NCBI RefSeq assembly: GCF_006658505.1
Contig: NZ_VFUZ01000002.1
Location: 310,001 to 374,000, forward strand
Length of the DNA stretch: 64,000 nt
Direction: 5' to 3'
Source of the DNA: Mesorhizobium sp. B2-4-15
Lineage (GTDB): Bacteria > Pseudomonadota > Alphaproteobacteria > Rhizobiales > Rhizobiaceae
Shown: positions 1-9,337 of the stretch, piece after piece
How positions within the stretch are numbered: the first letter of the stretch is position 1
Layout: the number at the start of each line of letters is the position of its first letter
Made by a program: the position numbers and the translations under genes
The notes under the pieces: model-generated
Database searches by the model: none
Told to the model about the DNA's origin: nothing
Seen by the model: the letters and a program-made list of their open reading frames with translations, nothing else

Positions 1-1218
1 GTTGAAGTGGATCACCGGCTTCGATTTTGGATCCGGCGAGCGCAACGTCACCGAACCGCGCGACTTCGACCGCATCGGTCCGACATGGGCCTGGAAGCCA
101 TGCGACTTCGCCGCCGCCTTGCCGTCATAACGAACCGCCGCCGGGATGAAGTGGTACTGGATATCGGGGTAGTCGACACCTGCGCGCGAGCGCACGAATG
201 CCGCCGCCTCGAAATGGTTGGTGGCGCCGAGGCCTGATTTGAAGAACAGCCACTGCGCGCCGATCATCGCTTTGGAGAACGGGTTCAACACCGAATTGAG
301 GGTGATCGGCTTGGTCGATTCCTGCTGGATGTAGAGCTCCAGGTGATCCTGCAGGTTGCGGCCGACGCCGGGCCGATCGGCGACGACGGCAATGCCGTTT
401 TCACGCAGATGCTCGGCCGGGCCGATGCCGGACAGCATCAGGATCTTGGGCGAGTTGATCGACGATGCGGCGACGATCACCTCACGTCGCGCCTTAACGA
501 CCTGAATCTGTTTGTGAGCCTCGATCTCGACGCCGATGGCACGTTGATTCTCGATGATCACCCGGCGGGCAAAGCCCTTGACCAGACTCACGTTTTTGCG
601 CCTGAGCGCCGGCTTCAGATAGGCTGATGCCGCCGACCAGCGTCGACCGCCCTGGATGGTCTGCTCCATCGCGCCGAAGCCTTCCTGCTTGGCACCATTG
701 TAGTCGTCGGTCAGTTCGAACCCGGCCTGACGGCCCGCCTCGACGAAGGCGCCATAGAGCGGATTGCGCCGTGAGCCGCGCTGCACATGCAGCGGCCCAC
801 CATGTCCGCGCCAGCCGTCCTCGCCTCCGTCGGAATCTTCCATGCGCTTGAAATAGGGAAGCACGTCGGCAAAGCCCCAACCGGCCGCTCCCTCTTCGGC
901 CCAATGATCGAAGTCACGGGCATGGCCGCGAACATAGACCATGCCATTGATCGAGGACGAACCGCCGATCACCTTGCCGCGCGGCGTCGCCAGCACGCGG
1001 CCGCCGAGATGGGACTCAGGTTCGCTGGCGAAGCCCCAGTCGTAGAGGCTCATGTTGAGCGGGATCGACAGCGCCGACGGCATCTGGATCAGCGGCCCGA
1101 TATCGCTGCCGCCGAATTCGATGACGATGACCGAATGCTTGCCGTCTTCCGACAGGCGATAGGCCATGGCCGAGCCGGCGGAGCCGGAGCCGATGATGAC
1201 GAAATCCGCTTCAAGCAT
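1..1218 (-). CDS. betA: Choline dehydrogenase (GMC oxidoreductase), C-terminus beyond window
   Basis: FAD-dependent oxidation of choline to betaine aldehyde and on to glycine betaine, at the inner face of the membrane. The 406 visible codons start [19 protein letters not shown], a Rossmann FAD-binding motif (GSGSAG), and continue with GMC signature regions ([14 protein letters not shown] near residue 85; [15 protein letters not shown] near 265). The family is about 550 residues, so roughly the last 140 residues, including the catalytic His region, lie left of base 1. The ATG at 1218 is 3 bases past the stop of the upstream dehydratase, so it is the last visible gene of the betI-betC-dehydratase operon. 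That context separates it from other GMC alcohol dehydrogenases. betB may follow outside the window, but this cannot be seen. Confidence 0.9.
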   Translation of the reverse strand, partial: MLEADFVIIGSGSAGSAMAYRLSEDGKHSVIVIEFGGSDIGPLIQMPSALSIPLNMSLYDWGFASEPESHLGGRVLATPRGKVIGGSSSINGMVYVRGHARDFDHWAEEGAAGWGFADVLPYFKRMEDSDGGEDGWRGHGGPLHVQRGSRRNPLYGAFVEAGRQAGFELTDDYNGAKQEGFGAMEQTIQGGRRWSAASAYLKPALRRKNVSLVKGFARRVIIENQRAIGVEIEAHKQIQVVKARREVIVAASSINSPKILMLSGIGPAEHLRENGIAVVADRPGVGRNLQDHLELYIQQESTKPITLNSVLNPFSKAMIGAQWLFFKSGLGATNHFEAAAFVRSRAGVDYPDIQYHFIPAAVRYDGKAAAKSHGFQAHVGPMRSKSRGSVTLRSPDPKSKPVIHFN

Positions 1219-1221
1219 GGT

Positions 1222-2232
1222 TTATATGCGCCCATTATTCATATGCGTGATGAAATCGGCGAGCGAGACATTGCCGCCGGTAGCCACCACAAGAACGGTC
1301 TTGCCCCTCACATCCACCTTGCCGCCGAGCAGTGCCGCCAGCGATGCCGCGCCTGACGGCTCCAGCACCAGCTTCATGCGCTCGAAGGCGATCCGCATTG
1401 CCTGCCGCACCGATTGATCGTCGACGGTGATGCCGCGAACGCCCGCGGTCTTGACCGCCGCGAAGGGCGCGTCGCCCGGCTTGCGCGCCATCAACCCGTC
1501 GCAGATCGATTTCGGGCCGATCGGCATCGTCTCGATGCTGCCATGCGCCAGGGAGGCACCCATGCCGTTGAAACCTTCCGGCTCGACGCCGATGATCTCG
1601 GTAGCCGGCGACAAATAGTGGAAGGCAAGCGAAACACCGCCGATCAGCCCACCGCCGCCGACCGAGCAGAACAAAAGGTCGGCGCTGGCGTCCTTGGCGG
1701 CAAGCTGGTCGAGTGCTTCGAGGCCGGCACCCGCCTGGCCGGCGACGATCTCGGGATCGTCGAACGGATGCAGGAGGGCCAGGCCTTCGGTCTCGGCGAT
1801 CTCGCGCGCCTTGGCGGCGGCGACTTCCTCACGGGCGCGATCGCCATGGTCGGTGAGCACGACGCGGGCGCCATAGCCTGCCGTCGCGTCACGCTTGGCG
1901 GCCGGGGCGTCGATCGGCATGACGATGGTGACGGGAATGCCGAGCGCCTGGCCGGCGGCGGCCAGTCCCTGCGCGAAATTGCCGGAGGAATAGGCGACGA
2001 CGCCCATCTTCGCCTCGTCGGCCGAAAGCCGCTTCAGCCGCCAATAGGCGCCGCGTATCTTGAAGGATCCGGCCCATTGCAGCGATTCCGGCTTGACGAA
2101 GACACGGGCCGCACCTGTCTCGCGCGCCAGTGCCGCCGATTCCAGCAGGGGCGTGATCTGTGTCGCCCGGGAGGTGACGGCGTATGCCTGCTTGAGATGG
2201 TCGAGGGTAGGGACAAGAAGGTCTGCCATCAT
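1222..2232 (-). CDS. PLP-dependent serine/threonine dehydratase, fold type II
   Basis: A 336-residue enzyme of the threonine/serine dehydratase and serine racemase family, which deaminates hydroxy-amino acids to 2-oxo acids. The PLP lysine lies in SFKIRGAY (about residue 57), and the phosphate-binding glycine loop is SVGGGGLIGG (about 190). There is no C-terminal ACT domain, so this is the short catabolic type and not biosynthetic IlvA. Its ATG overlaps the betC stop by 4 bases (ATGA), and betA begins 3 bases after its stop, so all are probably translated together. The classical rhizobial order is betI-betC-betB-betA, so a dehydratase here is unusual. I infer that it helps dispose of serine produced when betaine is demethylated to glycine. 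Serine racemase or hydroxyaspartate dehydratase are alternatives. Confidence 0.85.
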   Translation of the reverse strand: MMADLLVPTLDHLKQAYAVTSRATQITPLLESAALARETGAARVFVKPESLQWAGSFKIRGAYWRLKRLSADEAKMGVVAYSSGNFAQGLAAAGQALGIPVTIVMPIDAPAAKRDATAGYGARVVLTDHGDRAREEVAAAKAREIAETEGLALLHPFDDPEIVAGQAGAGLEALDQLAAKDASADLLFCSVGGGGLIGGVSLAFHYLSPATEIIGVEPEGFNGMGASLAHGSIETMPIGPKSICDGLMARKPGDAPFAAVKTAGVRGITVDDQSVRQAMRIAFERMKLVLEPSGAASLAALLGGKVDVRGKTVLVVATGGNVSLADFITHMNNGRI

Positions 2233-3758
2233 TCGCCTCGCGGGAACCGTTTCTGCTCTTCGAGCACGTTGAGATCCATGTGGTTGCGCATGTAACGTTC
2301 CGACGCCTTTTGCAGCGGCTGGAATTCCCAGGGGTAGTGCATGCCGTTGCGCAGCGCCGGATAGACCACCCAGCGCCGCGCCTGGCTGGCGCGCACGGCG
2401 GCATCGAACGCCGCCATGTCCCAGCGCGCGCGGACTTTTTCCATGAACGCCGCCACCAGCCCGGCATGCGCCGGATCGGCGGCGAGATTGGCCAATTCAT
2501 GTGGGTCGGATTCGATATCATAGAGTTGAGGCGGATCGATCTCGCAATGGACGAACTTGTAACGGCCATCGCGGATCGCCACCAACGGCGCGTTGGAGCC
2601 TTCGGCGGCGTATTCCATCAGCACTGGCGCGGTGCGCTGCTTGCCATCCAGCAGCGGCAGCAGCGACTGTCCGTCGGTCCAGGGCGCGATCGCGCTCATG
2701 TCGATGCCGGCGAGATCGCACAAGGTCGGCGTTACGTCGAGATTGGAGACTGGCGTGTCGATCCGGCCGGCCGGCACGCCCTTGCCCGCGATCATCAGCG
2801 GGACCCGCGCCGAGCCCTCGAAGAAGCACATCTTGAACCACAGCCCGCGCTCGCCGAGCATATCGCCGTGGTCCGAGCAGAACAGGATGATTGTGTCGTC
2901 GAGCATGCGCGTGCGCTCCAGCACCGACAGCAACTCGCCGACCTTGTCGTCGAGATAGGAGATGTTGGCGAAATAGCCGCGACGGGAGCGGCGGATCTGC
3001 TCGGCGGTGATGTCGAAACTGTCGTGGTCGCAGGCCTTGTACAGCCGCTTCGAATGCGGGTCCTGGCTGTCATAGGGAATGAAGGCCACTTCGGGCTCGA
3101 GCGCCGCGCAATCCTCGTAAAGATCCCAATATTGCCGCCGCGCTACATAGGGATCATGCGGATGCGTGAAGGAAACCGTCAGGCACCAGGGCCGGTGCGC
3201 GGCGCCGTCGGAGACGCGGGCGAAATCATAGAGCTTCTGCACAGCGTGGAAAGCGACCTCGTCGTCATACTCCATCTGGTTCGAGATCTCGGCGACGCCG
3301 GCACCGGTCACCGAGCCCAGATTGTGGTACCACCAGTCGATGCGCTCGCCGGGCTTGCGATAATCCGGCGTCCAGCCGAAATCAGCCGGGTAGATATCGG
3401 TCGTCAGCCGCTCCTCGAAGCCGTGCAACTGGTCGGGGCCGACAAAATGCATTTTGCCCGACAGCACCGTGTGATAGCCGTCGGAGCGCAGGTGATGCGC
3501 GAAGGTCGGGATGGATGAGGCGAATTCGGCGGCGTTGTCATAGACCTCCGTGCGCGATGGCAACTGGCCGCTCATGAACGAGGCCCGGCCGGGCGCACAG
3601 AGCGGCGAGGCCGTGTAGTTATTCCTGAAGCGCGCCGCGCGTGCGGCCAGCGCCTTCAGATGGGGTGCGTGCAGGAAGTCCGCCGGGCCATCGGGAAATA
3701 AGGTCCCGTTGAGTTGATCGACCATGACGATCAGGAAATTGGGTCGTTTCGCTGTCAC
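2229..3758 (-). CDS. betC: Choline-sulfatase
   Basis: Hydrolyses choline-O-sulfate to choline and sulfate, feeding BetA and also supplying sulfur. The 509-residue product matches the length of rhizobial BetC. The formylglycine-forming sulfatase motif [11 protein letters not shown] places the catalytic cysteine at residue 54. An N-terminal metal-binding Asp (VMVDQ, residue 14) and a C-terminal metal site ([13 protein letters not shown]) are present. I chose the GTG at 3758, which overlaps the betI stop by 4 bases (GTGA), because the translation from there starts at the sulfatase core ([14 protein letters not shown]); a longer frame would run back through betI. The end overlaps the dehydratase start. 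It lacks an export signal and so is cytoplasmic. Confidence 0.93.
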   Translation of the reverse strand: MTAKRPNFLIVMVDQLNGTLFPDGPADFLHAPHLKALAARAARFRNNYTASPLCAPGRASFMSGQLPSRTEVYDNAAEFASSIPTFAHHLRSDGYHTVLSGKMHFVGPDQLHGFEERLTTDIYPADFGWTPDYRKPGERIDWWYHNLGSVTGAGVAEISNQMEYDDEVAFHAVQKLYDFARVSDGAAHRPWCLTVSFTHPHDPYVARRQYWDLYEDCAALEPEVAFIPYDSQDPHSKRLYKACDHDSFDITAEQIRRSRRGYFANISYLDDKVGELLSVLERTRMLDDTIILFCSDHGDMLGERGLWFKMCFFEGSARVPLMIAGKGVPAGRIDTPVSNLDVTPTLCDLAGIDMSAIAPWTDGQSLLPLLDGKQRTAPVLMEYAAEGSNAPLVAIRDGRYKFVHCEIDPPQLYDIESDPHELANLAADPAHAGLVAAFMEKVRARWDMAAFDAAVRASQARRWVVYPALRNGMHYPWEFQPLQKASERYMRNHMDLNVLEEQKRFPRGE

Positions 3759-4345
3759 TGTTTTTGCCGCTCGCCGAGTTTGGTTTCGAGATAATCCTGG
3801 ACGAGCGCGATCGCGGTCGCGGCGTCGGGCACGCCGTCCTTCAGCGCACGCCTGATGTAGAGCCCGTCGATCATCGCCGCTGTCGCTTCGGCGGCACGGT
3901 CGGCCTCGGCCCTGGGCAGGATGCCGGTGAGCCCGCTCATGAGATTCGAGTGCAGCCGTCGCGCATAGACCCTGAGCAACCGCCGCAGCGAGGACGATTT
4001 CTGTGCCTCGACGTAGAAGGCAAGCCATGCGGCGATGGTTTCCGGCTGGAACTGGATGTCGGAGAAGTTGACGGCGACCACGGCCGAGACACGTTCGCGC
4101 GGGGACGCTGCGGATTGCAGCGCGCGACGCATATCGATGGTCAGTTCGGCCAGGATGTGCCGCATCGTCGCGAACAGCAGCTCGTCCTTGGCGCCGAAAT
4201 AGTGATGGGCAAGGGCCGAGGACACGCCCGCGCGCCCGGCAATCTCGGACATGGTGACGTCAAGCGAACCGCGCTCGCCGATCGCCGAGATCGTCGCATC
4301 GATAAGCGCCTTGCGGCGCAGTGGCTCCATTCCGACTTTCGGCAT
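3755..4345 (-). CDS. betI: TetR-family choline-responsive repressor BetI
   Basis: A 196-residue TetR-type regulator. BetI proteins repress bet genes and release DNA in the presence of choline. The start [19 protein letters not shown] is the typical BetI N-terminus and decides the ATG at 4345 over longer frames. The helix-turn-helix is near residues 28-50 ([19 protein letters not shown]). The remainder is the all-helical ligand and dimerisation domain. It is the first gene of the operon and overlaps betC by 4 bases. A dyad at 4380-4393, about 41 bases upstream of its start, is the likely autoregulatory operator. Confidence 0.93.
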   Translation of the reverse strand: MPKVGMEPLRRKALIDATISAIGERGSLDVTMSEIAGRAGVSSALAHHYFGAKDELLFATMRHILAELTIDMRRALQSAASPRERVSAVVAVNFSDIQFQPETIAAWLAFYVEAQKSSSLRRLLRVYARRLHSNLMSGLTGILPRAEADRAAEATAAMIDGLYIRRALKDGVPDAATAIALVQDYLETKLGERQKQ

Positions 4346-4379
4346 CTCGCTAGCTTCCTCTGAAGCAGGATTATTTTTT

Positions 4380-4393
4380 ATTGACGGATCAAT
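4380..4393 (-). promoter_or_regulatory. betI operator: Probable BetI operator (dyad ATTGA-N4-TCAAT)
   Basis: The sequence ATTGACGGATCAAT is a perfect 5-bp inverted repeat around 4 bases in an AT-rich patch between betI and the divergent thiolase gene. On the betI coding strand it reads TTGATTGATCCGTCAATAAA. This resembles the BetI site type I recall from proteobacterial bet promoters, which also has TTGATTG and TCAAT arms. Its position 35-48 bases upstream of the betI ATG fits repression. Confidence 0.55.
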
Positions 4394-4541
4394 CAACAAA
4401 AAAATCGTCGCAGGCTCCGACCTGCACCAAGCGATTGTCTGGTTCCGGCCCTTCACGGCGAAGGCAGGAATGTTTATATTTGAACAATAAAGGCGAAGTG
4501 CGCCATAGGCCCACAGGCTGGCGCCAAGGATGGAGACCGCC

Positions 4542-5708
4542 ATGACCGCATGCATCGTCGGCTGGGCGCATTCGCGTTTCGGCAAGCTCGAGGGCGAGAC
4601 GCTCGAAAACCTCATCGTCAAGGTCGCGACGGACGCGCTCGACCATGCCGGAATCGGCCCGGACGATGTCGACGAGATCGTGCTTGGCCATTTCAACGCC
4701 GGCTTTTCGGCGCAGGATTTCACCGCAAGCCTGGTGCTGCAGGCGGACGATCGGCTGCGCTTCAAGCCGGCGACGCGCGTCGAGAATGCCTGTGCGACGG
4801 GATCGGCGGCGGTCCGGCAAGGCATCCGCGCCATCGATGCCAATGCGGCCCGCATCGTGCTGGTGGTTGGCGCCGAGCAGATGACGACGACGCCTGGACC
4901 CGAGATCGGCAAGAACCTGCTGAAAGCTTCCTATCTGCCCGAGGATGGCGAAACGCCCGCCGGTTTTGCCGGCGTCTTCGGCAAGATCGCGCAGGCCTAT
5001 TTCCAGCGCTATGGCGACCAGTCGGACGCGCTCGCCATGATTGCCGCCAAGAACCACAAGAACGGCGTCGACAATCCCTATGCCCAGATGCGCAAGGATT
5101 TCGGCTATGATTTCTGCCGGCAGGAAAGCGAGAAAAACCCCTTCGTCGCCGGCCCGCTGAAGCGCACCGACTGCTCGCTGGTTTCCGATGGCGCCGCGGC
5201 CCTTGTCCTGGCCGACACGGCAACGGCTTTGAAGATGCGCCGTGCGGTTGCCTTCCGCGCCAACGAACATGTGCAGGATTTCCTGCCGATGTCGAAGCGC
5301 GACATCCTGGCGTTCGAAGGTTGTGAACAGGCCTGGACCCGCGCGCTGAAGAACGCCGGCGTGACGCTCGAGGACCTGTCCTTCGTCGAGACGCATGACT
5401 GTTTCACCATTGCCGAATTGATCGAGTATGAGGCGATGGGCCTGGCGAAGCCCGGCGAGGGCGCCAAACTGGCGCTTGACGGCACGACGGCCAAGGACGG
5501 CCGCTTGCCGGTCAATCCCTCCGGCGGGCTGAAGGCCAAGGGTCATCCGATCGGCGCCACCGGTGTGTCCATGCATGTCTTGACCGCCATGCAGCTTGTC
5601 GGTGAAGCCGGCGGCATCCAGGTGCCGGGCGCAAAGCTTGGTGGCATCTTCAACATGGGTGGCGCGGCGGTCGCCAACTACGTTTCCATTCTCGACCGGA
5701 TCAGGTAA
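4542..5708 (+). CDS. Acetyl-CoA acetyltransferase / thiolase family protein
   Basis: A thiolase-fold enzyme of 388 residues. Thiolases condense or cleave acyl-CoA thioesters. The nucleophilic cysteine is C84 in ENACATGS. The His and Cys of the second active-site half are in ETHDCFT and in [17 protein letters not shown] near the C-terminus. The HDCF form and N-terminus resemble the SCP2/SCP-x-like bacterial thiolase group rather than PhaA, so the chain-length preference cannot be read. I prefer the ATG at 4542 because GGAG lies about 8 bases before it; the ATG at 4530 has AAGG directly abutting. An asparaginase gene follows after 28 bases on the same strand. Confidence 0.85.
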   Translation: MTACIVGWAHSRFGKLEGETLENLIVKVATDALDHAGIGPDDVDEIVLGHFNAGFSAQDFTASLVLQADDRLRFKPATRVENACATGSAAVRQGIRAIDANAARIVLVVGAEQMTTTPGPEIGKNLLKASYLPEDGETPAGFAGVFGKIAQAYFQRYGDQSDALAMIAAKNHKNGVDNPYAQMRKDFGYDFCRQESEKNPFVAGPLKRTDCSLVSDGAAALVLADTATALKMRRAVAFRANEHVQDFLPMSKRDILAFEGCEQAWTRALKNAGVTLEDLSFVETHDCFTIAELIEYEAMGLAKPGEGAKLALDGTTAKDGRLPVNPSGGLKAKGHPIGATGVSMHVLTAMQLVGEAGGIQVPGAKLGGIFNMGGAAVANYVSILDRIR

Positions 5709-5736
5709 ACCGCCCCTGCATTCGCGGGAGGTTACA

Positions 5737-6753
5737 TTGGCAAATCCGGTTCTGATCGAGATTCTGCGCGGCTCGATCGTCGAGAGCGCCCATCGTGGTG
5801 CCGTCGCGGTCTTCGATGCCGACGGCAAGTCGGTCTGGGAAATCGGCGACACCTCGAAGCCGGTGTTTCCACGCTCGGCGGTCAAAGCCATCCAGGCCTT
5901 GCCGCTGATCGAAACCGGTGCTGCCGACGCTTATGGCTTCGGCAACCGCGAACTGGCGCTGGCCTGCGCCTCGCATTCGGGCGAGCCAGCGCACGTCGAA
6001 CTGGCGCGGGCCATGCTGGCCAAGGCCGGACTGGACAAGTCAGCACTCGAATGCGGCGCGCATTGGCCATCGAATCATGACGCGGAGATCGCGCTCGCCC
6101 GCACCGGCGATTTGCCGAATGCGCTGCACAACAACTGTTCCGGCAAACATTCCGGCTTCCTCTGCACCTGCGTCCATTCCGGCATCGGCCACCGCGGCTA
6201 CGTCAAGCCTGATCACGCCTTGCAGGAGATGGTGCGCGACGCCATGCAGGCGGTCACCGGCGCTGTCCACGGCCCGGATGAGCGGGCGACAGACGGCTGC
6301 TCGATCCCGACCTATGCCGTGCCGCTCAGGAGTTTCGCGCTCGGCTTTGCCCGCATGGCCACCACAAATGGTTTTGGTCCCGAGCGAGCCAAGGCCGCGA
6401 AGCGGTTGCTGGGCGCCTGCATGGCGGAGCCCTTCTTCGTCGCTGGCACTGGCCGCGCCGATCTCGCTTTGATGGAAGCCGCACCGGGCCGGATTTTTGC
6501 GAAAGGCGGCGCCGAAGGCGTCCACTGCAGCGCAATACCTGAACTTGGCCTCGGCATAGCAGTCAAATGCGATGATGGTGCCGGCCGCGCCGGCGAAGCC
6601 ATGGCTGCCGCCGTCCTTGCCGGGTTGTTGCGTGCGGACGAGGCCTTGGCGGCAAAACTGGCCGGAATGGCAAACGCGCCGATCGAAAGCCGGGTCGGGG
6701 CCAAGGTCGGGGCACTGCGGCCGACGCAAGCCTTGAAGGCCGCGATCAACTGA
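5737..6753 (+). CDS. L-asparaginase, Rhizobium etli type (class 3)
   Basis: Hydrolyses L-asparagine to aspartate and ammonia. This 338-residue protein belongs to the zinc-dependent R. etli ReAV/AnsA family, unrelated to E. coli AnsA/B. Visible family residues are the S-x-x-K pair in FPRSAVKAIQ (S47, K50), the metal-binding Cys134 and Lys137 in NNCSGKH, a second Cys in GCSIPTYA (about 189), and the late lysine in FAKGGAEG (about 258). The TTG at 5737 is the likely start because GGGAGG sits about 6 bases upstream; upstream codons run into the thiolase gene. Its 3' end overlaps the convergent beta-helix gene by 8 bases. Confidence 0.9.
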   Translation: MANPVLIEILRGSIVESAHRGAVAVFDADGKSVWEIGDTSKPVFPRSAVKAIQALPLIETGAADAYGFGNRELALACASHSGEPAHVELARAMLAKAGLDKSALECGAHWPSNHDAEIALARTGDLPNALHNNCSGKHSGFLCTCVHSGIGHRGYVKPDHALQEMVRDAMQAVTGAVHGPDERATDGCSIPTYAVPLRSFALGFARMATTNGFGPERAKAAKRLLGACMAEPFFVAGTGRADLALMEAAPGRIFAKGGAEGVHCSAIPELGLGIAVKCDDGAGRAGEAMAAAVLAGLLRADEALAAKLAGMANAPIESRVGAKVGALRPTQALKAAIN

Positions 6754-8122
6754 CCCGGTTGCGCTCGACGGTCAGATGCGCGAAGCCGCTGTTGGTCAAC
6801 TGGGTGAGGTCGGCCGTCACCGGTTCCGCCCAGCGCTGCCCGACGACGGCGCCGTTCAACGTGCCGTCAATGACGTTGTCGGAGATGACGGCCGTGCCGG
6901 CACCCTCGACCACGCTGACGACAATGCCGGTGCCTGCCTTGCGGATGATGTTGCCGGTGGCCACAACATTGCGCAAATACGGTCCCCAACCGATCGACAT
7001 GCCATAGAGCGGCGCGTTCTCGATCACGTTGTTGGAAGCGATGGTGTCGGCCTCGACGCCGATGCCGACGCCGAAGCCGGGCGGATCGGCCGGGTAGGGG
7101 CCGGTGGTCGACAGATTGCGCACGATATTGCCCGAGCAGATACCCATGCGGCCGCCTTCGTTGAAGTTGACGATCGAGATTCCGTTGGCCGCGCCATCGA
7201 CGATGTTGTTGCTGATGACGGCGCCCTCGAACGAGAATTCGGAATAGACCGCGGTCTCGCCAGAGCGCGAGCAGGTGTTGCCCGATACCTGAAGGTTGCT
7301 GGAGCTGTTGGCCCGGATCGCCGAAAAAGCGCAGTCCGAAACTACATTGCCCGAGATGACGACATTGCCGGCGCGGAAGGCATTGATGCCGTTGCCGTTC
7401 TGGCCGGTTCCGCCGCCGCGCGCGCCAATGCGTTCGACGCGGTTGCCGGTGACCATGGTGCCGTCTTCCGCCGCCTGCCAGCGATGAACGAGAATGCCGC
7501 CATTGGCGCAGTCGGCGACGGTGTTGCCCGTGATCGCCAGCCCACTGGCCTCGACTGAATAGATGCCGGCATCGGCTGCGCCCGATATCTCCGAGCGTTC
7601 GATGCGGCCCGCCGAATGTTCCAGCGCCAGTCCGTTCTTGCCGCTGCCGGTTACCTGGCAATTGTCGACGACGAGATGGCCGACCTGGCGCAGATCAAGC
7701 AACCCTTGCGCGTAGTCGCCCATCGAGCGGTTCGCACCGTCGAAGACCAGCCCGCTCAGTTCGATATGGTCGGCCTGTTCGGCCATGAAGAGGTGGCCGT
7801 CGCCGCCATAGACGATCCGCGTGGCACCCGGCACGCCGGAAAGACGCACGCGGCCGGGCAGCGAAAGGTTGGAAACAAGATAGGTGCCGGGCGGGAGGAA
7901 CACCGGCATATCGCGGCTGTTCGCGTCGCGCAGCAGCTTGGCGAAGGCCTTGCTCTGGTCGTCAAAGGTGCCGGGCTGCACGCCAAGTTCGGTGGCATTG
8001 ATGGAACCGCGCATCGATGCCTTTTCGATGCCGGTCAGGCTGGCGGCGGCCGCCTTGCCAAACGAAAGGCCTATGATGGCAAAGCCGGCGGTACGCGTCA
8101 GCAGCGTTCGTCTGTTCAACAT
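6746..8122 (-). CDS. Tat-exported right-handed beta-helix repeat protein
   Basis: A predicted extracytoplasmic 458-residue protein. The N-terminus MLNRRTLLTRTAG followed by a hydrophobic stretch ending AAAAS is a twin-arginine signal. The rest is a long series of about 22-residue turns such as ITGNTVADCANGGILV, VISGNVVSDCAFSAIRAN and VISNNIVDGAANGISIV, typical of right-handed parallel beta-helices (pectate-lyase/NosD style). It resembles the uncharacterised family of Tat-translocated repeat proteins in alphaproteobacteria (TIGR03808 from memory). Catalytic residues cannot be assigned. A GTG two codons earlier (8128), with GGGA 4 bases upstream, is an equally reasonable start. Its promoter region is shared with the divergent GreA/B-like gene. 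Confidence 0.8.
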   Translation of the reverse strand: MLNRRTLLTRTAGFAIIGLSFGKAAAASLTGIEKASMRGSINATELGVQPGTFDDQSKAFAKLLRDANSRDMPVFLPPGTYLVSNLSLPGRVRLSGVPGATRIVYGGDGHLFMAEQADHIELSGLVFDGANRSMGDYAQGLLDLRQVGHLVVDNCQVTGSGKNGLALEHSAGRIERSEISGAADAGIYSVEASGLAITGNTVADCANGGILVHRWQAAEDGTMVTGNRVERIGARGGGTGQNGNGINAFRAGNVVISGNVVSDCAFSAIRANSSSNLQVSGNTCSRSGETAVYSEFSFEGAVISNNIVDGAANGISIVNFNEGGRMGICSGNIVRNLSTTGPYPADPPGFGVGIGVEADTIASNNVIENAPLYGMSIGWGPYLRNVVATGNIIRKAGTGIVVSVVEGAGTAVISDNVIDGTLNGAVVGQRWAEPVTADLTQLTNSGFAHLTVERNRVS

Positions 8123-8237
8123 CGGCACAGAATCCCAGTGTTCAGTCCTGACATGGCAGGAATCGTGCCAGACGTTCGGCGCTTGTTCTCAGCAGCAATG
8201 GCTTGTCGCGCAGCCATCCGGCGCCTAAGTTCAGGGA

Positions 8238-8720
8238 ATGAGCAGAGCTTTCACCCGCGAAGAAGACAGCGAGAATGCCATTGCTGGCGTCGGTGAGCGG
8301 CCGATCAGTCCGCACCGCAATCTGGTGACGGAGCGCGGCCTGGCGCAGATCGAAGACAATCTGGCCGACTTGCGCGATGTTCTGGCGAAAGCCGAACGGA
8401 AAGCCGACCGCGAGCGCATCGCCGTCGTGTCGCGCGACCTCCGCTACTGGACCGCGCGGCGGGAGAGCGCCGAGCTTTCCACACCGGAGCCCGGTAGCGA
8501 CGTCGTCCGCTTCGGCATGGGCGTGACGCTGGAAGGCGATGACGGCAAGAAGGTGCACTGGAAGATCGTCGGCGAAGACGAAGCGGATCCGTCGAAGGGC
8601 AGCATTTCGCATGTTTCGCCGATGGCGGTCGCCTTGTTCGGCAAGAAGGTTGGCGACGTGGCTGCTGTCAACGGCAAGGAATGGGAGATCGTCAAGCTCT
8701 CGGACAAGGCCGAGAACTAG
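8238..8720 (+). CDS. GreA/GreB-family C-terminal domain protein
   Basis: A 160-residue protein with the Gre architecture. There is a basic N-terminus, an alpha-helical segment (about 29-75, starting LVTERGLAQIEDNLADL), and a C-terminal FKBP-like domain (VVRFGMGVTLEGDDG; SHVSPMAVALFGKKVGD; WEIVKL) that in GreA/B binds RNA polymerase beside the secondary channel. In place of the acidic loop GD-x-SEN-x-Y at the tip of true GreA it has KADRERIAV (about 55-63), keeping one Asp but not the conserved Glu. It may therefore bind polymerase without strong transcript-cleavage activity. Its stop overlaps the end of the convergent doc gene. Confidence 0.82.
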   Translation: MSRAFTREEDSENAIAGVGERPISPHRNLVTERGLAQIEDNLADLRDVLAKAERKADRERIAVVSRDLRYWTARRESAELSTPEPGSDVVRFGMGVTLEGDDGKKVHWKIVGEDEADPSKGSISHVSPMAVALFGKKVGDVAAVNGKEWEIVKLSDKAEN

Positions 8721-9106
8721 CCGTCGAGCTTGACGGCGTGGTCGCGGAAGAATGCCGCGGCGCCGGCCTCGTCGATCTCACCCGCGGCGACGGCCATGAC
8801 GAACTCGTAGAGCGTGCCGTCATTAGCCGTCAGGACATAGCCGTTCACGATCAAAAATGCGCCGGCTGCCACGATGGCAGTGCGTTTATTGCCGTCGACA
8901 AAGGCATGGTTCCTGGCAATACCGAAGACATAGGCGGCTGCAAGATCCTCAACGGAAGGCTCTCCGTAGCCTGCCTTGTTTTCGGCGCGGGCAAGCGCCG
9001 ATTCAAGAGCATTTTCATCTCTCAAACCTTGTGCTCCGCCATGTCTGCGCAATTGCTCGGCGTGCATCGCTTCGACTGCGCGCCGGGTCAGAAACTCCCA
9101 GCTCAT
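8717..9106 (-). CDS. doc: Fic/Doc-family toxin
   Basis: A 129-residue Doc-like protein. Doc toxins phosphorylate elongation factor EF-Tu and block translation. The Fic-fold signature HAFVDGNKR occupies residues 67-75, followed by TAIVAAGAFLIVNGY as in Doc proteins. The N-terminal SWEFLTRRAVEAMHAEQLRRHGG and the GLRDENALESALARA helix are also Doc-like. The ATG at 9106 overlaps the antitoxin stop by 4 bases, so the two are translationally coupled. The family function is established; activity of this copy is inferred from intact motifs. Confidence 0.9.
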   Translation of the reverse strand: MSWEFLTRRAVEAMHAEQLRRHGGAQGLRDENALESALARAENKAGYGEPSVEDLAAAYVFGIARNHAFVDGNKRTAIVAAGAFLIVNGYVLTANDGTLYEFVMAVAAGEIDEAGAAAFFRDHAVKLDG

Positions 9107-9324
9107 TCCGCGAGCTTCTGGAGCGCGACCTTGTACTTGTCCATGACCTTACGAGCAGCTTCCATCTGCCGCTCGAAACTGTCATCCACCGGCTCAAGGG
9201 CAATGCCCTTATCCGTTTCGACAATCTGGAGCTGATCACCTGTCTTCATGTTCAGGCGCTCGAGAAGCTCCTTCGGCAGGATGACACCTTCGGAATTACC
9301 GATCTTGCGGATGGTCGTGTTCAT
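9103..9324 (-). CDS. AbrB/MazE-fold antitoxin paired with Doc
   Basis: A 73-residue protein with an N-terminal swapped-hairpin AbrB/MazE DNA-binding domain (TTIRKIGNSEGVILPKELL, LNMKTGDQLQIVE). A short charged C-terminal helix (SFERQMEAARKVMDKYK) probably covers the toxin. It precedes doc with a 4-base overlap, the usual antitoxin-first order. The classical Doc partner is Phd, which has another fold; AbrB-type partners are also common. It probably represses its own promoter through the repeats at 9338-9391. Confidence 0.88.
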   Translation of the reverse strand: MNTTIRKIGNSEGVILPKELLERLNMKTGDQLQIVETDKGIALEPVDDSFERQMEAARKVMDKYKVALQKLAE

Positions 9325-9337
9325 GGCGGAGTACTCT

